In this document: one piece after another, positions 26,101-35,788 of the stretch
How the letters are laid out: each line of letters begins with the position of its first letter
Position numbering within the stretch: the first letter of the stretch is position 1
NCBI GenBank assembly: GCA_051294375.1
Contig: CM119267.1
Location: forward strand, 18,454,992-18,518,991
DNA from: Paraspadella gotoi
Lineage: Eukaryota > Chaetognatha
DNA length: 64,000 bases
Reading direction: 5' to 3'
The notes under the pieces: generated by a model
What the model was told of the DNA's origin: nothing
Database searches by the model: none
The model's input: only the letters and a program-made list of their open reading frames with translations
Made by a program: the position numbers and the translations under genes

Positions 26101-28605
26101 GGTCGAACAAAAACTGAAATAATAGATTCGCCGACGGGGGACGACGCGATTTCGATAACTCCTCCCCGACACAACATCCAGGACCCTCGCGACAAAGAAT
26201 CTTCGTCATGGAGAAACCCTTGTCCCTTCACGATTCGGTCGCAGACGGCGGCCGGACTCACTTTAAGCATTTCCTGCGCACGCAGCACTCCCTCTTTGGG
26301 ACCCTCGATGCGAATCTTGGTGTTGTCTTTGGAATTTTCGTGCGGGATCTTGATGTCGACCATGGTTTCCTCCTTGATGCGACCGATCTTAGTGCCAGAT
26401 TTTCCTGAAATACGATTTTTATCAAATGAGCGAGATTCGTCGAAAAGGAATGGCCCGCTCAATATTGCCTTCACTCTTTTATTTTCTTGCCTATGATATG
26501 TCTGTGAAACTTTGGATCGCAATCGACGTCGACGGACGCGAGGTTGCCGGCGGTGTCTTTGTGAATGGCCTCGAGCCTGTCGATGGCCGGGCCGACTTCC
26601 TCCGGAGGTCCCTCTACGACGATCTTGTCTTCGCCGATCCGGAAGTCGATCTGCACCTTTGGAAGATCCGAAGAAATCGCTCGCACGTTGGCGCCCTTCT
26701 TGCCGATAATAAACCTGAGATTAAAAGCAAAACATTAAAAAACAAACAGCTGTGGCAAGTATTCATGAGCAAAGTTCAGCGTGACAAGATCATTAAAACC
26801 GACGCTGGACCTGTGCATCCAAGCGGGAACGTTGATCTCCTGAATGACGACGGAATTGGCCTTTTCATACACAAGAGTAAGCGCCGAGCCGAGGGCGAGG
26901 GTTTCCCCGCGAAGCGTGATCGTTTCGGAGGGCGATTCCAACTGGGGAACCTCCACGGAAACTCCAGTCTGTAGAAAATAATAAAATTGATTTTCTGATA
27001 GCAATTTTCTGCATTACTCATCAGTCAAGCACCAGATTAGCACCTTGTCTAGGATGTCGTGCAAGTTATGCGCCTGTGGACCAATCACGTATTTGTGCTG
27101 CGTTTTACGAACTTCAATCGACACTGTCTGGCACTTTTTCTTTTTTTCCTCGTAAATGGCTTGAATGTGCTGAATAAAGAAGAGAAAAATATATAAAAAA
27201 ATAAATAAAGAAAAAAAATAAAATAAAAAATAAATAAATTAAATAAATAAAATAAATAAATAAATATACACGTGGATTTGTGGGAGAAGAAAAAGGTTGA
27301 GCTAATTTTACGAAACCTTGACCGCCTGTTGGACGCCCTCCTTATCTCCGGCGACGGTAATTTCGTCTTTGCCGACAGTCGGCGGTGGAACGTTTATGCG
27401 GACCCCATGATCTTCGATCAACTTGTTCTTCGTTTGGTTGAAGGCTCCGCATACGAATGGGTGATAAACCTAACAATTAGACTTAATTAGAAGGAATTTA
27501 TTTAATTAAGCTTCGGATGTTCTCCTACTCACCTTCTCAATGTTAAGTCGTTCGAAAGCAAGTTTTGATTGTTCATCGGAAATAAGTTGAATTTCGTGTT
27601 TTGCCTTTTCTACGTTTTCTTTCGTACCGGAAATTGTGATATCGTTGCTATTTCGTTCCTTAATTTTAAAAAAAGTTTTAATTTTAAAAAAGGCGGAACA
27701 AACGAATTTACGACATCGATCTTTTTCTTTAATCATCATACTGGTCTAGGAAGCTGGATCTTGGTGCTGGTGAGGTTTTCCAAGTCGGCGAGCTTCTTTC
27801 CGCCCTTGCCCAAGATGTAACGATGGTGCTCCTGCGGGATGCTTAAAGTCAAGACGCACTGGGTCTGAAGAGTGGCCGTGATTTCTTTGCGAGCCTCTAG
27901 TACCCGCTCGATCTTGCCTATTGAAAAAATAAGTGTTCTCATTAAGACCTGTAATCGCACAAGGTTAGTAAAAGCATTTTCGGCACGGATTATTACCGGT
28001 GATCATGAGCGTTAAGCTCTGATCTTTGGCGGAATTAATCTCAATGGCGACCCCGCACTTCTTCATAATCTCTGTGCAGACTTTGGCCTGCTGATCGGCG
28101 TTATCGCCGAACCCACCGCTCGCGTACCGCTGCTCCTCGACCGGTAGATGGAACAATTGGGTCACCACGGTCGACCTAACCGCCATCTTCTTGATCCAGG
28201 ATGGAGCCCCGATGTCAGCGCCGTTAGTCGCCTCTACTCCGGTGGTGGACGCTGGCTTTAACTCTGGAAACTCCATGTCATATTCCGGTTCGTAAGCTAC
28301 AACAGTGGGAAAAAATATTAGTAAATTTTATCAAGAATGTATAACAGTATCTACATTCAGAGACATACAGAGACACAATACCTTCGCTACTAAGTGCATT
28401 GGGCTCAGATACAATCGCCGCCGGTGTACCAACTGGCGGCTGAACAGAGGAAGCATCTCCGTTCGAGTCTAACGCAACACCATCCATCGCCTCAGGGAGA
28501 CCGTTGTTACCTAAACAATAAGTGGCACGGCCAAACGCGGAAAGTTAAAATGAATACAATTTAAAAACATTCACAACACAAATGGTAATTACCGTCAAAA
28601 TTCAT
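16539..28605 (-). CDS. HDLBP: vigilin, multi-KH RNA-binding protein
   Basis: Vigilin binds mRNA through about fourteen tandem KH domains and associates with ER-bound ribosomes. The start MNFDG|NNGLPEAMDG spans exons 28605-28593 and 28510-28382. KH loops visible in order include ILGKGGKKL, VCGAFNQTKN, IIGKKGANV, IIGKSGTKI, IIGTKGDRI, VIGKGGVNV, IIGAKGKLI, LIGRKGGNI, IMGPKGSRV, IIGKRGETV, IIGRQGTII and IIGGKGRIV. Two positions have lost the GxxG glycines (IGPQAHNL and FVARRGQIL). The C-terminus matches the family: VYLQPPSRKG, RNAPWER, then KEFPSFGA and TWVRPAKK before the stop at 16541-16539. Introns in the KH region are mostly short, but the last two are about 3.6 kb and 1.4 kb, and the one at about 22260-23190 is 0.9 kb; all three hold repeats. 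Confidence 0.95.
16815..16907 (+). mobile_element. 93 bp hammerhead-like insertion with 12 bp target duplication
   Basis: The element lies in the last vigilin intron, antisense to vigilin. It is flanked by the perfect direct repeat GGTTATTATTTA (16803-16814 and 16908-16919). It opens with TGCTGATGAAGGC; CTGATGA is at 16817-16823, a GGC/GCC stem II follows, then GAAACATGTC at 16844-16853. This matches the hammerhead core CUGAUGA-stem II-GAAA with a minimal stem III and a GUC cleavage site. The 5' strand of stem I would lie mostly in the flanking duplication, so this copy looks 5'-truncated. Confidence 0.6.
18336..18735. repeat. minisatellite, two unit types
   Basis: A first block (about 18380-18530) repeats TTGATTGATTTAATAATAA units of about 20 bp. 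A second block repeats GATGCGATGATAACCAATTA units of about 22 bp. Related arrays recur at 19010-19215 and 32075-32300. The units are contiguous with no unique spacers. Confidence 0.85.
19010..19215. repeat. minisatellite, GATGCGATGATA-type
   Basis: About nine degenerate 20-22 bp units of the same family as the array at 18540-18720 lie here. They are followed by the ACAAATGCGTGTATGAATGA module and a GA tract. Confidence 0.8.
20162..20229. repeat. (GA)n microsatellite
   Basis: A nearly pure GA dinucleotide tract of about 68 bp. It is one of several within the vigilin intron element; others lie at about 18896-18917, 19248-19297, 20460-20490, 20552-20596 and 20963-21023. Confidence 0.95.
21419..21453. 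repeat. (GAC)n triplet repeat
   Basis: About eleven consecutive GAC units lie within the vigilin intron element. A shorter, interrupted form is at the equivalent place in the 31998-33321 copy. Confidence 0.9.
22263..23190. repeat. second repeat-filled vigilin intron
   Basis: This intron holds another partial copy of the modular element. It starts with ATCTTAAAAGCATAATGATC, then a GAAAGAATAGAAAGGAAA-type array (about 22420-22560), the TGATGCTTAATTTTACGAGT segment, and the ACCCAATTTCAAGGACCTCG segment also found at about 32790. It ends with a poly(A) run of roughly 42 bp at 23094-23136. It lies one exon pair away from the 18320-21776 element. Confidence 0.75.
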
Positions 28606-28894
28606 ATTTCAAAGCGTTTCTTTCAACAGTCCAAAATAAAATTAAGTATTCTTTTGCTCACTACTTGAAGATAGTAACTCCGTGCTCGAGAAAAAATCTC
28701 TCTCCTTTATCACGACGCTAAAGCTGAAGCGAAAAGCAATTTAAATAAAACTAGAATTATTATTTTTAATATCAGAACATACTATTATTTTCCTTTCCAT
28801 TATTACTTTCATAATCGTCATCATAACTATTTAATGCTATTGTGTCATCATTGTGTTTTTTACCGCCATAAAAAAATAATATAATCATAATTCT

Positions 28895-29014
28895 TTGTAT
28901 TAATCCTTTCTTTTGTTGTTTGTTGAGATTAATTAAAAACAAAAATTTTCGTGGAACAACAATAAAGTTTTTTATTAACTTTATTGTTGTTCCACGAAAA
29001 TTTTCGTTTTTAAT
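28895..29014 (-). mobile_element. palindromic small insertion with 13 bp target duplication
   Basis: The insertion is flanked by the perfect direct repeat TAATCATAATTCT (28882-28894 and 29015-29027). It starts with TATTAATCCTTTCTTTTGTT and then forms an inverted repeat of about 40 bp arms (28929-28969 and 28977-29017) around a 7 nt loop. Its start is shared with the element at 29357-29599. It lies between the vigilin start codon and the putative upstream exon, so it is intronic if that exon belongs to vigilin. Confidence 0.65.
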
Positions 29015-29048
29015 TAATCATAATTCTAAAACTACGATATATGCTTAC

Positions 29049-29234
29049 CTTTCGTGACCTGATTAAGTAACTGGTTTCTAGTTTGCGATGTTGATTAGGT
29101 TTTGGATGATTAACGCTTGTCTCGTAATCAAAAGGTCGGTTCCGGTTCTGCGTAGTACGAAGTACCACGTCCGAGAAATCAGTCCTGAGGTTAGCTACCC
29201 CCGTCAAGAAGACATAGAAACGATGGCAATTCGC
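29049..29234 (-). other. putative non-coding first exon of vigilin
   Basis: This 186 bp GC-richer segment is bounded on the minus strand by a good acceptor (AATTTTCAG, ending 29235) and a good donor (GTAAGC, beginning 29048). It lies 440 bp upstream of the vigilin ATG on the same strand. It stays open in one frame but shows no family resemblance, so a 5' untranslated exon is the simplest reading. It could instead belong to an unrecognised minus-strand transcript. Confidence 0.5.
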
Positions 29235-29356
29235 CTGAAAATTGAAAGGAACGAAGCGTCCCAAACATTTACAGCAATAATTTTTTTTCGTTTGTAACAT
29301 TTATTGACAGGATATCTAATATCTATGTAATAATAAGTTGTATGATAATTGATTTT

Positions 29357-29599
29357 GTGGTATAATCCTTTCTTTTCGTTGTGTAATAATTATTAGAAAA
29401 GTTTGAAATGAATTTTCAACAACGATTTTATTTTTAATAAAAAAATGGACATGTTTCGGCTTAATTACAAGCCTTCATCAGCATTAAAAACTTTTTAATG
29501 CTGATGAAGTAATTAAGTAATTAAGTAATTAAGCCGAAACATGTCCATTTTTTTATTAAAAATAAAATCGTTGTTGAAAATTCATTTCAAACTTTTCTA
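29357..29599 (-). mobile_element. palindromic element with hammerhead-like motifs on both strands
   Basis: The perfect 15 bp direct repeat ATGATAATTGATTTT flanks it (29342-29356 and 29600-29614). After a TATAATCCTTTCTTTTCGTT leader, arms of about 100 bp (29387-29490 and 29496-29599) are near-perfect inverted repeats. On the minus strand CTGATGA (29481-29475), a GGCTT/AAGCC stem II, GAAA (29457-29454) and CATGTC are in hammerhead order. Stem I pairs AATG with CATT and then TTTTT with AAAAA across an internal loop. The plus-strand twin (29511-29545) keeps CTGATGA, GAAA and stem I, but its stem II is replaced by a triplicated TAATTAAG. Confidence 0.72.
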
Positions 29600-29692
29600 A
29601 TGATAATTGATTTTAAAAGTATTGGTTTTGCATTTACCATTATTTATAATAAAATATATTTGTAATGAGTCTTTGTCATCTACAGAAGGCTT

Positions 29693-30654
29693 CATATTAT
29701 AAAATGAGGTACTGAAGAGACGCAACAGACTTCTCCCTACGGGAGGGGGGATGTATGGTGGACTAAAATCCACCAACCGTTCATCAGCGGCCATTGGTGC
29801 CGGAGGCAAGTCATTCGCCTCCCAACCCAAAGGTCCGGGGTTCTAGCCCGGTGGTCGTCTGGCAGTTAAGAGGGACGGGGCGCTTAACTCGCCTGTAACA
29901 CGGTGTTACAGCCTGATCCGAAGCTCAGGGACTGCTTATATTGAACGGTTCTGTCATTAACACTTATCAATTATCACTGTCTCTTCAGTACCCCTTTTTT
30001 GTGACCAAAACTCGTTCCGAGAAAACTACTGGACCAAATTTGGTATGAACGATCCCTATGTGAATACAAATAGAACTATCGAGGCGAATTTCAATATTTG
30101 ACCCCTGAGCCGAGATATGGGGCAAAAAATGGTCAAAAAGTTTTTTCAGATTTTTTTATTATTTTTGTTTTTAACAGTTGCATAGACGTTTACTCTTCCA
30201 CAAAAACGTATTTATTACTTCAAAAATATTAGTTTACCTTAATTTTCAGCTTCATGAACATCAGCAGTTCAAGTCAGATTTGGAATAATTTGGAAAAATT
30301 GGAAGTAAAACGATGAACCATGCATCTTCAAACAATGCTTAATTATTGAAAATTCATCAATTTTAGTTCTAAAATGTTTTTTTCATGTTTAAAACGTCAA
30401 TGCACCTGATGCTACTAAAAATTTTGAAAAATGAAAAAAAAATTTTTAGCCTTTTTTGGCCCTCCTTGGGTCCATTCCCAGGGCCCTGTATCTCTTGTCA
30501 GGGGTTCAATATCAAAATTCGCCTCGATAGTTACATTTATATAGTCATTAGTACTCTAAATGTAAAATTTCATTAAATTCAATCGGGTAGTTTGGTGGGA
30601 ATAGATTCTGGTCACAAAAAAGGGGTACCTCATTTTATAATATGAAGACTTCTG
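29693..30654 (-). mobile_element. TA-flanked TIR element (mariner-type MITE), intergenic copy
   Basis: The ends are inverted repeats CAGAAGGCTTCATATTATAA / complement ending TATGAAGACTTCTG, each flanked by TA. The inverted repeat continues through GAGGTACCCC and TTTTTTGTGACC for about 47 bp once the nested insert is removed. A second, internal inverted pair (ACTATCGAGGCGAATTTCAA / its complement near 30510-30535) makes the element a foldback. There is no transposase frame. It is related to 9297-9946. Confidence 0.78.
29713..29987 (+). mobile_element. TGAAGAGAC-TIR short element nested in a MITE
   Basis: This 275 bp unit has TGAAGAGAC at its left end and GTCTCTTCA at its right, flanked by a 4 bp GTAC duplication (29709-29712 and 29988-29991). 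It splits the left inverted repeat of the surrounding MITE, so it inserted later. The core contains GGTCCGGGGTTCTAGCCCGG, which resembles a pol III B-box in this orientation. Its relatives are at 3026-3298 and 3436-3656. Confidence 0.78.
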
Positions 30655-30662
30655 TAGCTATT

Positions 30663-31850
30663 ATTATTATTATAATTTGATACTTAGTCAATTCGATTTT
30701 CTATTTTCTTTCTGATAATTAAAAAAGTCGTTAAAATTATAGAAAAAACGAATATGAGGTAACTATTTTACAATTGCTTTTCTTTGCTATTAATACTTCA
30801 TTTGTCATTTTTTTCAAATTCAACTAAAATTAATTGATTGTGAATTATTAAAAGATAAGCAGTCGATGGAATTGAGGGAATTGAAGGACTTTTGGAGATT
30901 TTTTTAACATTGGCAATAATACAATTAATTAAAATTTTACATCAAGAATGCCAGACGCCGGGCTCAAAAGTGAATTACAATTTAAGTCTCTTTGTCTCTC
31001 TTTAAGTCTTTGCCTACCCAGGAAACAAAAGAAAAACTATGTAGTATTTATAAAAAACCACAAATAAAAGCACATTGATAGTAAATTCAAAAAAATAAAT
31101 CCCTTTTAAAGAAACATAAAATTTAATAGGGTACAAAATTTAAAATTAAAATTAATTGATTACAAAGTTGTAAGTCTAAATTTTATATTGTACAACGAAT
31201 TTAGGAACATTTGGGACATGTTTCGGTCTTTCATTCAAAATTAAAATTTAAAACCGTATATTATTATAATTTGATACTAAGTCGATTCGATTTTCTATTT
31301 TCTTTCTGATAATTAAAAAAGTCATTAAAATTATAGAAAAAACGAATATGAGGTAACTATTTTACATTTGCTTTTCTTTGCTCATTAATACTTCATTTGT
31401 CATTTTTTTCAAATTCAACTAAAATTTAATTGATTGTGAATTATTAAAAGATAAGCAGTCGATGGAATTGAGGGAATTGAAGGACTTTTGGAGATTTTTT
31501 TAACATTGGCAATAATACAATTAATTAAAATTTTACATCAAGAATGCCAGACGCCGGGCTCAAAAGTGAATTACAATTTAAGTCTCTTTGTCTCTCTTTA
31601 AGTCTTTGCCTCCCCAGGAAACAAAAGAAAAACCATGTAGTACTTATAAAAAACCACAAATAAAAGCACATTGATAGTAAATTCAAAAAAATAAATCCCT
31701 TTTAAAGAAAAATAAAATTAATCGGGTACAAAATTTAAAATTAATTGATTACAAAGTTGTAAGTCTAAATTTTGTATTGTACAACGAATTTAGGAACATT
31801 GGGACATGTTTCGGTCTTTCATTCAAAATTAAAATTTAAAACCGTGTATA
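30663..31850. repeat. 594 bp direct tandem duplication
   Basis: Two head-to-tail copies with a 594 bp offset (for example TATAATTTGATACT at 30671 and 31265) are nearly identical. Differences are a few substitutions and short indels. Each copy ends with GGGACATGTTTCGGTCTTTC, a decayed form of the hammerhead-element motif. No reading frame with protein character is present. Confidence 0.85.
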
Positions 31851-31997
31851 GAACTGTTTTAATTCAAAACTTATTCAATGACAAATTTTAGCGCCAAACT
31901 TTGCCCCAACTTTTTAACAAAAAAGTTGTTACGACACGATAGCACTAACAAAGAGACATATGTAATAATAAACGAAAAAAATCTTAAAATTATAGTG

Positions 31998-33321
31998 ATC
32001 TCGCCAGACGTTACTATTAAAGAAAATTAATAATAAATTAAATTAAAAAAAAAAAAAACAAAAAAAAAACGAATGATTGATGCGATAACAAATTATTGAT
32101 GTAATAGTAGTTGATTGATGTAATAGTAATTGATTATTGATGGGATGATATCATGATAACCATATATTGATGCGATGATAACCAAATGATGGATGCGATG
32201 ATAGTCATTCATTGACGTGATGATAATCATTCATTGACGCGATGAAAGTCATTTATTGACGCGATGAAAGTCATTTATTGATGCGACAATAGTCATTCAT
32301 TTATTTATTGTAAATAAAAATAAACAAATACGTGTATGAGAAAGAGAGAGAGAAAAAAAAATCTTAAAAGCATAAGTATCGTCGCAATTGCAGAGAGAGA
32401 GAGAGAAATAAAAATGATGTTGCGATAGCAAAATGATAACATGCACGAATGCGATGCTTAATTTTACGAGTTCAATCCTAATTCAATTTTTTTTTAATAA
32501 AAACGCAGAGAGAGAGAGCGAGAGAGACCAAATCGTTTTCGGATGAAGCAACAGAGGAAGCCAGAAAAAAGAAATAAATAAAAAGGAAGCAGCAGGAGAA
32601 AAGAGAAAAAGAAAAAGCCCCTGCAGAGCCAGCTGCAGACTCGTTTTTTTCCCGATAAATCAACACTGGGGAAAAGAGAGAGAGATAGCTTCATATAATT
32701 AAAAAATAAAAGAGAGAGAGGAGACATAAAAATAAATAGAGGAAATTTGTTCGATAAAACGTAAACAAAACATTTAATAACTGTCCTTACCCAATTTCAA
32801 GGACCTCAATGATGAGAAGCTGTATATAAATTTTAAGATTCATACACCCAAATTTAATCATGAAAAAGGCGATCTATAAATTGGAACGCCGACGACGACG
32901 CCTACGTCACTTATGTGCAAAACCACGGCAAAATCGTCGCGATTGCGACGATAAAAAGAGAAGCTGGACAGCCGCTGCAGAGCTTAACTCGATTTTAGAT
33001 GAAGAGAGAGAGCGACATAAGAGAGAGAGAGACTGACATATATTTAAAAGAGAGAGAGAGAGAGAGCTGGACAGCTGAACTCTTGTATAAAATTATAAAA
33101 ACAAACAAACAAATGAGGGGAGGAATATGAAAATTTGAATCTAAAAAATCTTACTGATTAAAAGCTATATCTAAATTTTCAGCTTCATTTGGTTATACAC
33201 TCGAGCTATTTTCAATGTTAAAACGGCGGGATGATGATGACGACGACGCCGTCTACGGTCAAAAAGAGCAGAAATGAATTAATATCTCGCCCAAGTTGGG
33301 CAATCGCCCATCTGGCGAGAT
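31998..33321. mobile_element. 1.3 kb satellite-filled element with inverted ends, intergenic copy
   Basis: It begins ATCTCGCCAGACGTTACTAT and ends CATCTGGCGAGAT, giving an 11 bp perfect terminal inversion (ATCTCGCCAGA). The inside carries the same modules as the vigilin intron elements in the same order: GATGCGATGATAACCA units, GTGTATGAGAAAGAGAG, TGATGCTTAATTTTACGAGT, ACCCAATTTCAAGGACCTCA, a GAC-rich patch and ATTAAAAGCTATATCTAAAT. A CGCCCAAGTTGGGC / GCCCATCTGGCG hairpin precedes the right end. Confidence 0.75.
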
Positions 33322-34021
33322 AAAAAATGAACAAAGTAACATGTAAAAAAAAAGTTATTTTAAAATGGATCCATGTTCTAGTGGGTTTTTTTATTGTCTT
33401 TTTCAGGGGTTTTGGGTTGGTTTTTTTAATTCCTTAGTCATTAGAGTAGAGCACTCAAGAACAAATAATTATTTAGATATTTAGATATTTAGATATTTAG
33501 ATGTAAGATAGTATGATTAACTAGTACAAAAAAATTTTTTTTCATATTTTTCGAGAACAGACTAGTAAAATATAATATATTTGTAGTAATATTCTTATAA
33601 AATAATAAATTTTAAAAATAATTTTTTTTAAACTTTTAATAAAGATTCAGATTCTTCATAAAAAGTTGAATCAAAAATATACAACATGTTATCAAAAATT
33701 CTATCATCTTCAGCGTTTAAAACGGGGAAAAAAGAGAAAAATCTAACTTTTTTATTCTCTGTAGTATAAATTTATATATGTTAAAACTTTTTAGTCATTT
33801 TTTGTGATCCAAACATAAAAATATCATATAACTTATTTAATAAAAGTTTTTTAGTTTTTTACGGCGAATACAAATCTGTTCTTAAAAATAAAAAAACAAA
33901 TATTTAAAAATTTTACGATTTTATATGGATATTACTATATAAATATTTGAATTTACTATACTGTTATGCTAAAAAAAAATTTAAAAGGATTTAAAATTTA
34001 TTAATTACATGTCCATATTGG
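33322..34021. other. AT-rich intergenic DNA downstream of FBXO21
   Basis: It is very AT-rich, with a short ATTTAGAT repeat at about 33474-33502 and no coding signal. It includes the presumptive FBXO21 3' flank. Confidence 0.5.
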
Positions 34022-35785
34022 TCAGTCGACACCATAACTTCCAAAATGTTCGTCATCAGGATACGCCATTCGCGATCCATCGTTTAGTCGGTACTTTTGT
34101 CCAGGTAGAAAAAGGTCAAAATATTTCCAAATTCTAGGATGATCAAACTCGGTTGGAAAAATTTCAACCATTTCATCTTGAGGGCCGTAATACAATTGGC
34201 CATTATTAAACATCATGGTATAAAATGGTTGATCAGGTTTGCTCTTATATTCTTCCACCCTCCACTTTTCAATCCACCGACTGGATTCGTTGCATGCAAA
34301 ATCCCAACCAACGACAACGGAAGATTCATCCGTTTTTGTTAGACGGACTACTTGTCCGACCCAAAATTTTATATTAGGATGTTCAGATCGGCGTTTCGGT
34401 ACCGGAATTGACGATTCACTTAAGTTACGTTCGATCGCAACCTTTGCCTTATCAATTAATTGCTGCTTAAAAAGTATCGTGAACCGTTCATCGGTACCCG
34501 AATTCTCTAACAACTCCACTGCTGCATCAAGTTCCCAGTCCTTTTCGATATATACCCTTGCTAAATATATTTCATGTACATAAGAATTAGGATTTAATAT
34601 ACGAAGCAATCTAAATATTTGGATAAAGAATCTATAACTATCCTCAGTGCCTCTACGTAAGGATCTGAAATCGTTTATCTGACGACGGAGAAGTAAATGC
34701 GGGGAAGACGGTCTAGTTAATCCATCGATCGAAGCACCTGATAAATAATGGCGGGCTTCGAAGGCAGAAACTAGCCGTCCTTTTTTGAACGTGTCGATGT
34801 ACACTAGGTCATTTGGGGAACTGGAATGATTCGGACGCCAAAGAAGCAGAACATGACGATCGAGATCTATTGGTTCACATAAAACACCAAGTCTTCTAGC
34901 GATGGCGGCGTATATGATAGAAAGAATTAAGGGAATACCCTTTTTAGTTTCAATAACTACATCGATTAAATTATCAAAATTACAAAAATGTTCTGGGATT
35001 CCTTTAAAGTCGTCTTGAATGAACATTACCTCATTCAAACATTCCAAAATCTGCTGCCCTTTTTCGTCGAAAAAAACCGGGCAGTTAACAGTAGTAGTGC
35101 GGGTTATAGGATGAGTTGGATATTTTAAACCAACTAATGTCTTTACCCGTTTCGATGCTTCCTCTAAATACTCTAAAACTTCTCCTGGGAAAAAAACTTT
35201 TTCGGGTCGACACCATTGAGAAAGAACGAGCGAAAACAATTCGTGTGGAACATTTTCCTGTGGGTGTAGTCTTCCGAAAATCCGTTTTAGAATAACACGC
35301 TTTACGTGAATGAGAGTTTGGGAATAATAGTAATGCAGAGATAGGTTTTTTTCTGTCTGGAGAGCGTTATGGAGCTCTCCCAAAATAAAGCATTCACCAT
35401 TTGGTTCATTTTGCCACAAAGCGTCTATAGCTTCAAAATCGGCTTTCTCTAAATAAGGTTTGTTGTAGTAACGTATGACGAGCTTCGATATAATATTTCT
35501 GATTTTCACTCTTCGAATAGTGAAAATTTTGAAAAGTGAAAACCAATCGTTGGTGGAAATTGGTTTTCCATTTCCGAAGATTGGATCCAAGGAATATTTG
35601 TTTGAAAAATAAAATTCTCTATTAAAATAATTTTTCCACGTGGTAGAAGTTGAATCGAAGATCAAACATTTAAAAGATTTGCAAGTCGAAGAAAGCCGCA
35701 CAAGATCCTTATAGTCAAGGATGGCGTTATCGTAAATTTTTTTCAAAAGTTCATTAGGTAAATCCTGTAATCCAGTCCGAAACAT
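34022..35785 (-). CDS. FBXO21: F-box only protein 21-like SCF substrate adaptor
   Basis: This 587-residue single open frame has no visible intron, close to the vertebrate FBXO21 length. The N-terminal F-box (residues about 7-50: LPNELLKKIYDNAILDYKDL, LSSTCKSFKCLIF) would recruit SKP1-CUL1. The middle (about 260-400) is a SirB1/transglutaminase-like fold (KKGIPLILSIIYAAIARRLG; ..CEPIDLDRHVLL). The C-terminus (about 470-560) is a YccV/HspQ-type haemimethylated-DNA-binding domain (IKFWVGQVVRLTKTDESSVV, GWDFACNESSRWI, FYTMMFNNGQLYYGPQDEMV). That F-box/SirB1/YccV order is diagnostic. A CTTTCAG acceptor-like site ends 1 nt before the ATG, so the mRNA 5' end is probably spliced. The coding sequence is more AT-rich than that of its neighbours. 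Confidence 0.93.
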   Translation of the reverse strand: MFRTGLQDLPNELLKKIYDNAILDYKDLVRLSSTCKSFKCLIFDSTSTTWKNYFNREFYFSNKYSLDPIFGNGKPISTNDWFSLFKIFTIRRVKIRNIISKLVIRYYNKPYLEKADFEAIDALWQNEPNGECFILGELHNALQTEKNLSLHYYYSQTLIHVKRVILKRIFGRLHPQENVPHELFSLVLSQWCRPEKVFFPGEVLEYLEEASKRVKTLVGLKYPTHPITRTTTVNCPVFFDEKGQQILECLNEVMFIQDDFKGIPEHFCNFDNLIDVVIETKKGIPLILSIIYAAIARRLGVLCEPIDLDRHVLLLWRPNHSSSPNDLVYIDTFKKGRLVSAFEARHYLSGASIDGLTRPSSPHLLLRRQINDFRSLRRGTEDSYRFFIQIFRLLRILNPNSYVHEIYLARVYIEKDWELDAAVELLENSGTDERFTILFKQQLIDKAKVAIERNLSESSIPVPKRRSEHPNIKFWVGQVVRLTKTDESSVVVGWDFACNESSRWIEKWRVEEYKSKPDQPFYTMMFNNGQLYYGPQDEMVEIFPTEFDHPRIWKYFDLFLPGQKYRLNDGSRMAYPDDEHFGSYGVD

Positions 35786-35788
35786 TCT
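35786..35788 (-). other. acceptor-like AG just upstream of FBXO21 ATG
   Basis: On the minus strand AAAAACTTTCAG is followed by a single A and then the FBXO21 ATG. An untranslated leader of one nucleotide makes sense only if another exon or a spliced leader is joined here. Confidence 0.5.

Noticed and set aside
29010-29300. Minus-strand frame over the putative vigilin first exon as a separate coding gene
   Set aside because: It extends through both splice sites into AT-rich flanks and has no family resemblance. A non-coding 5' exon explains the acceptor and donor better.
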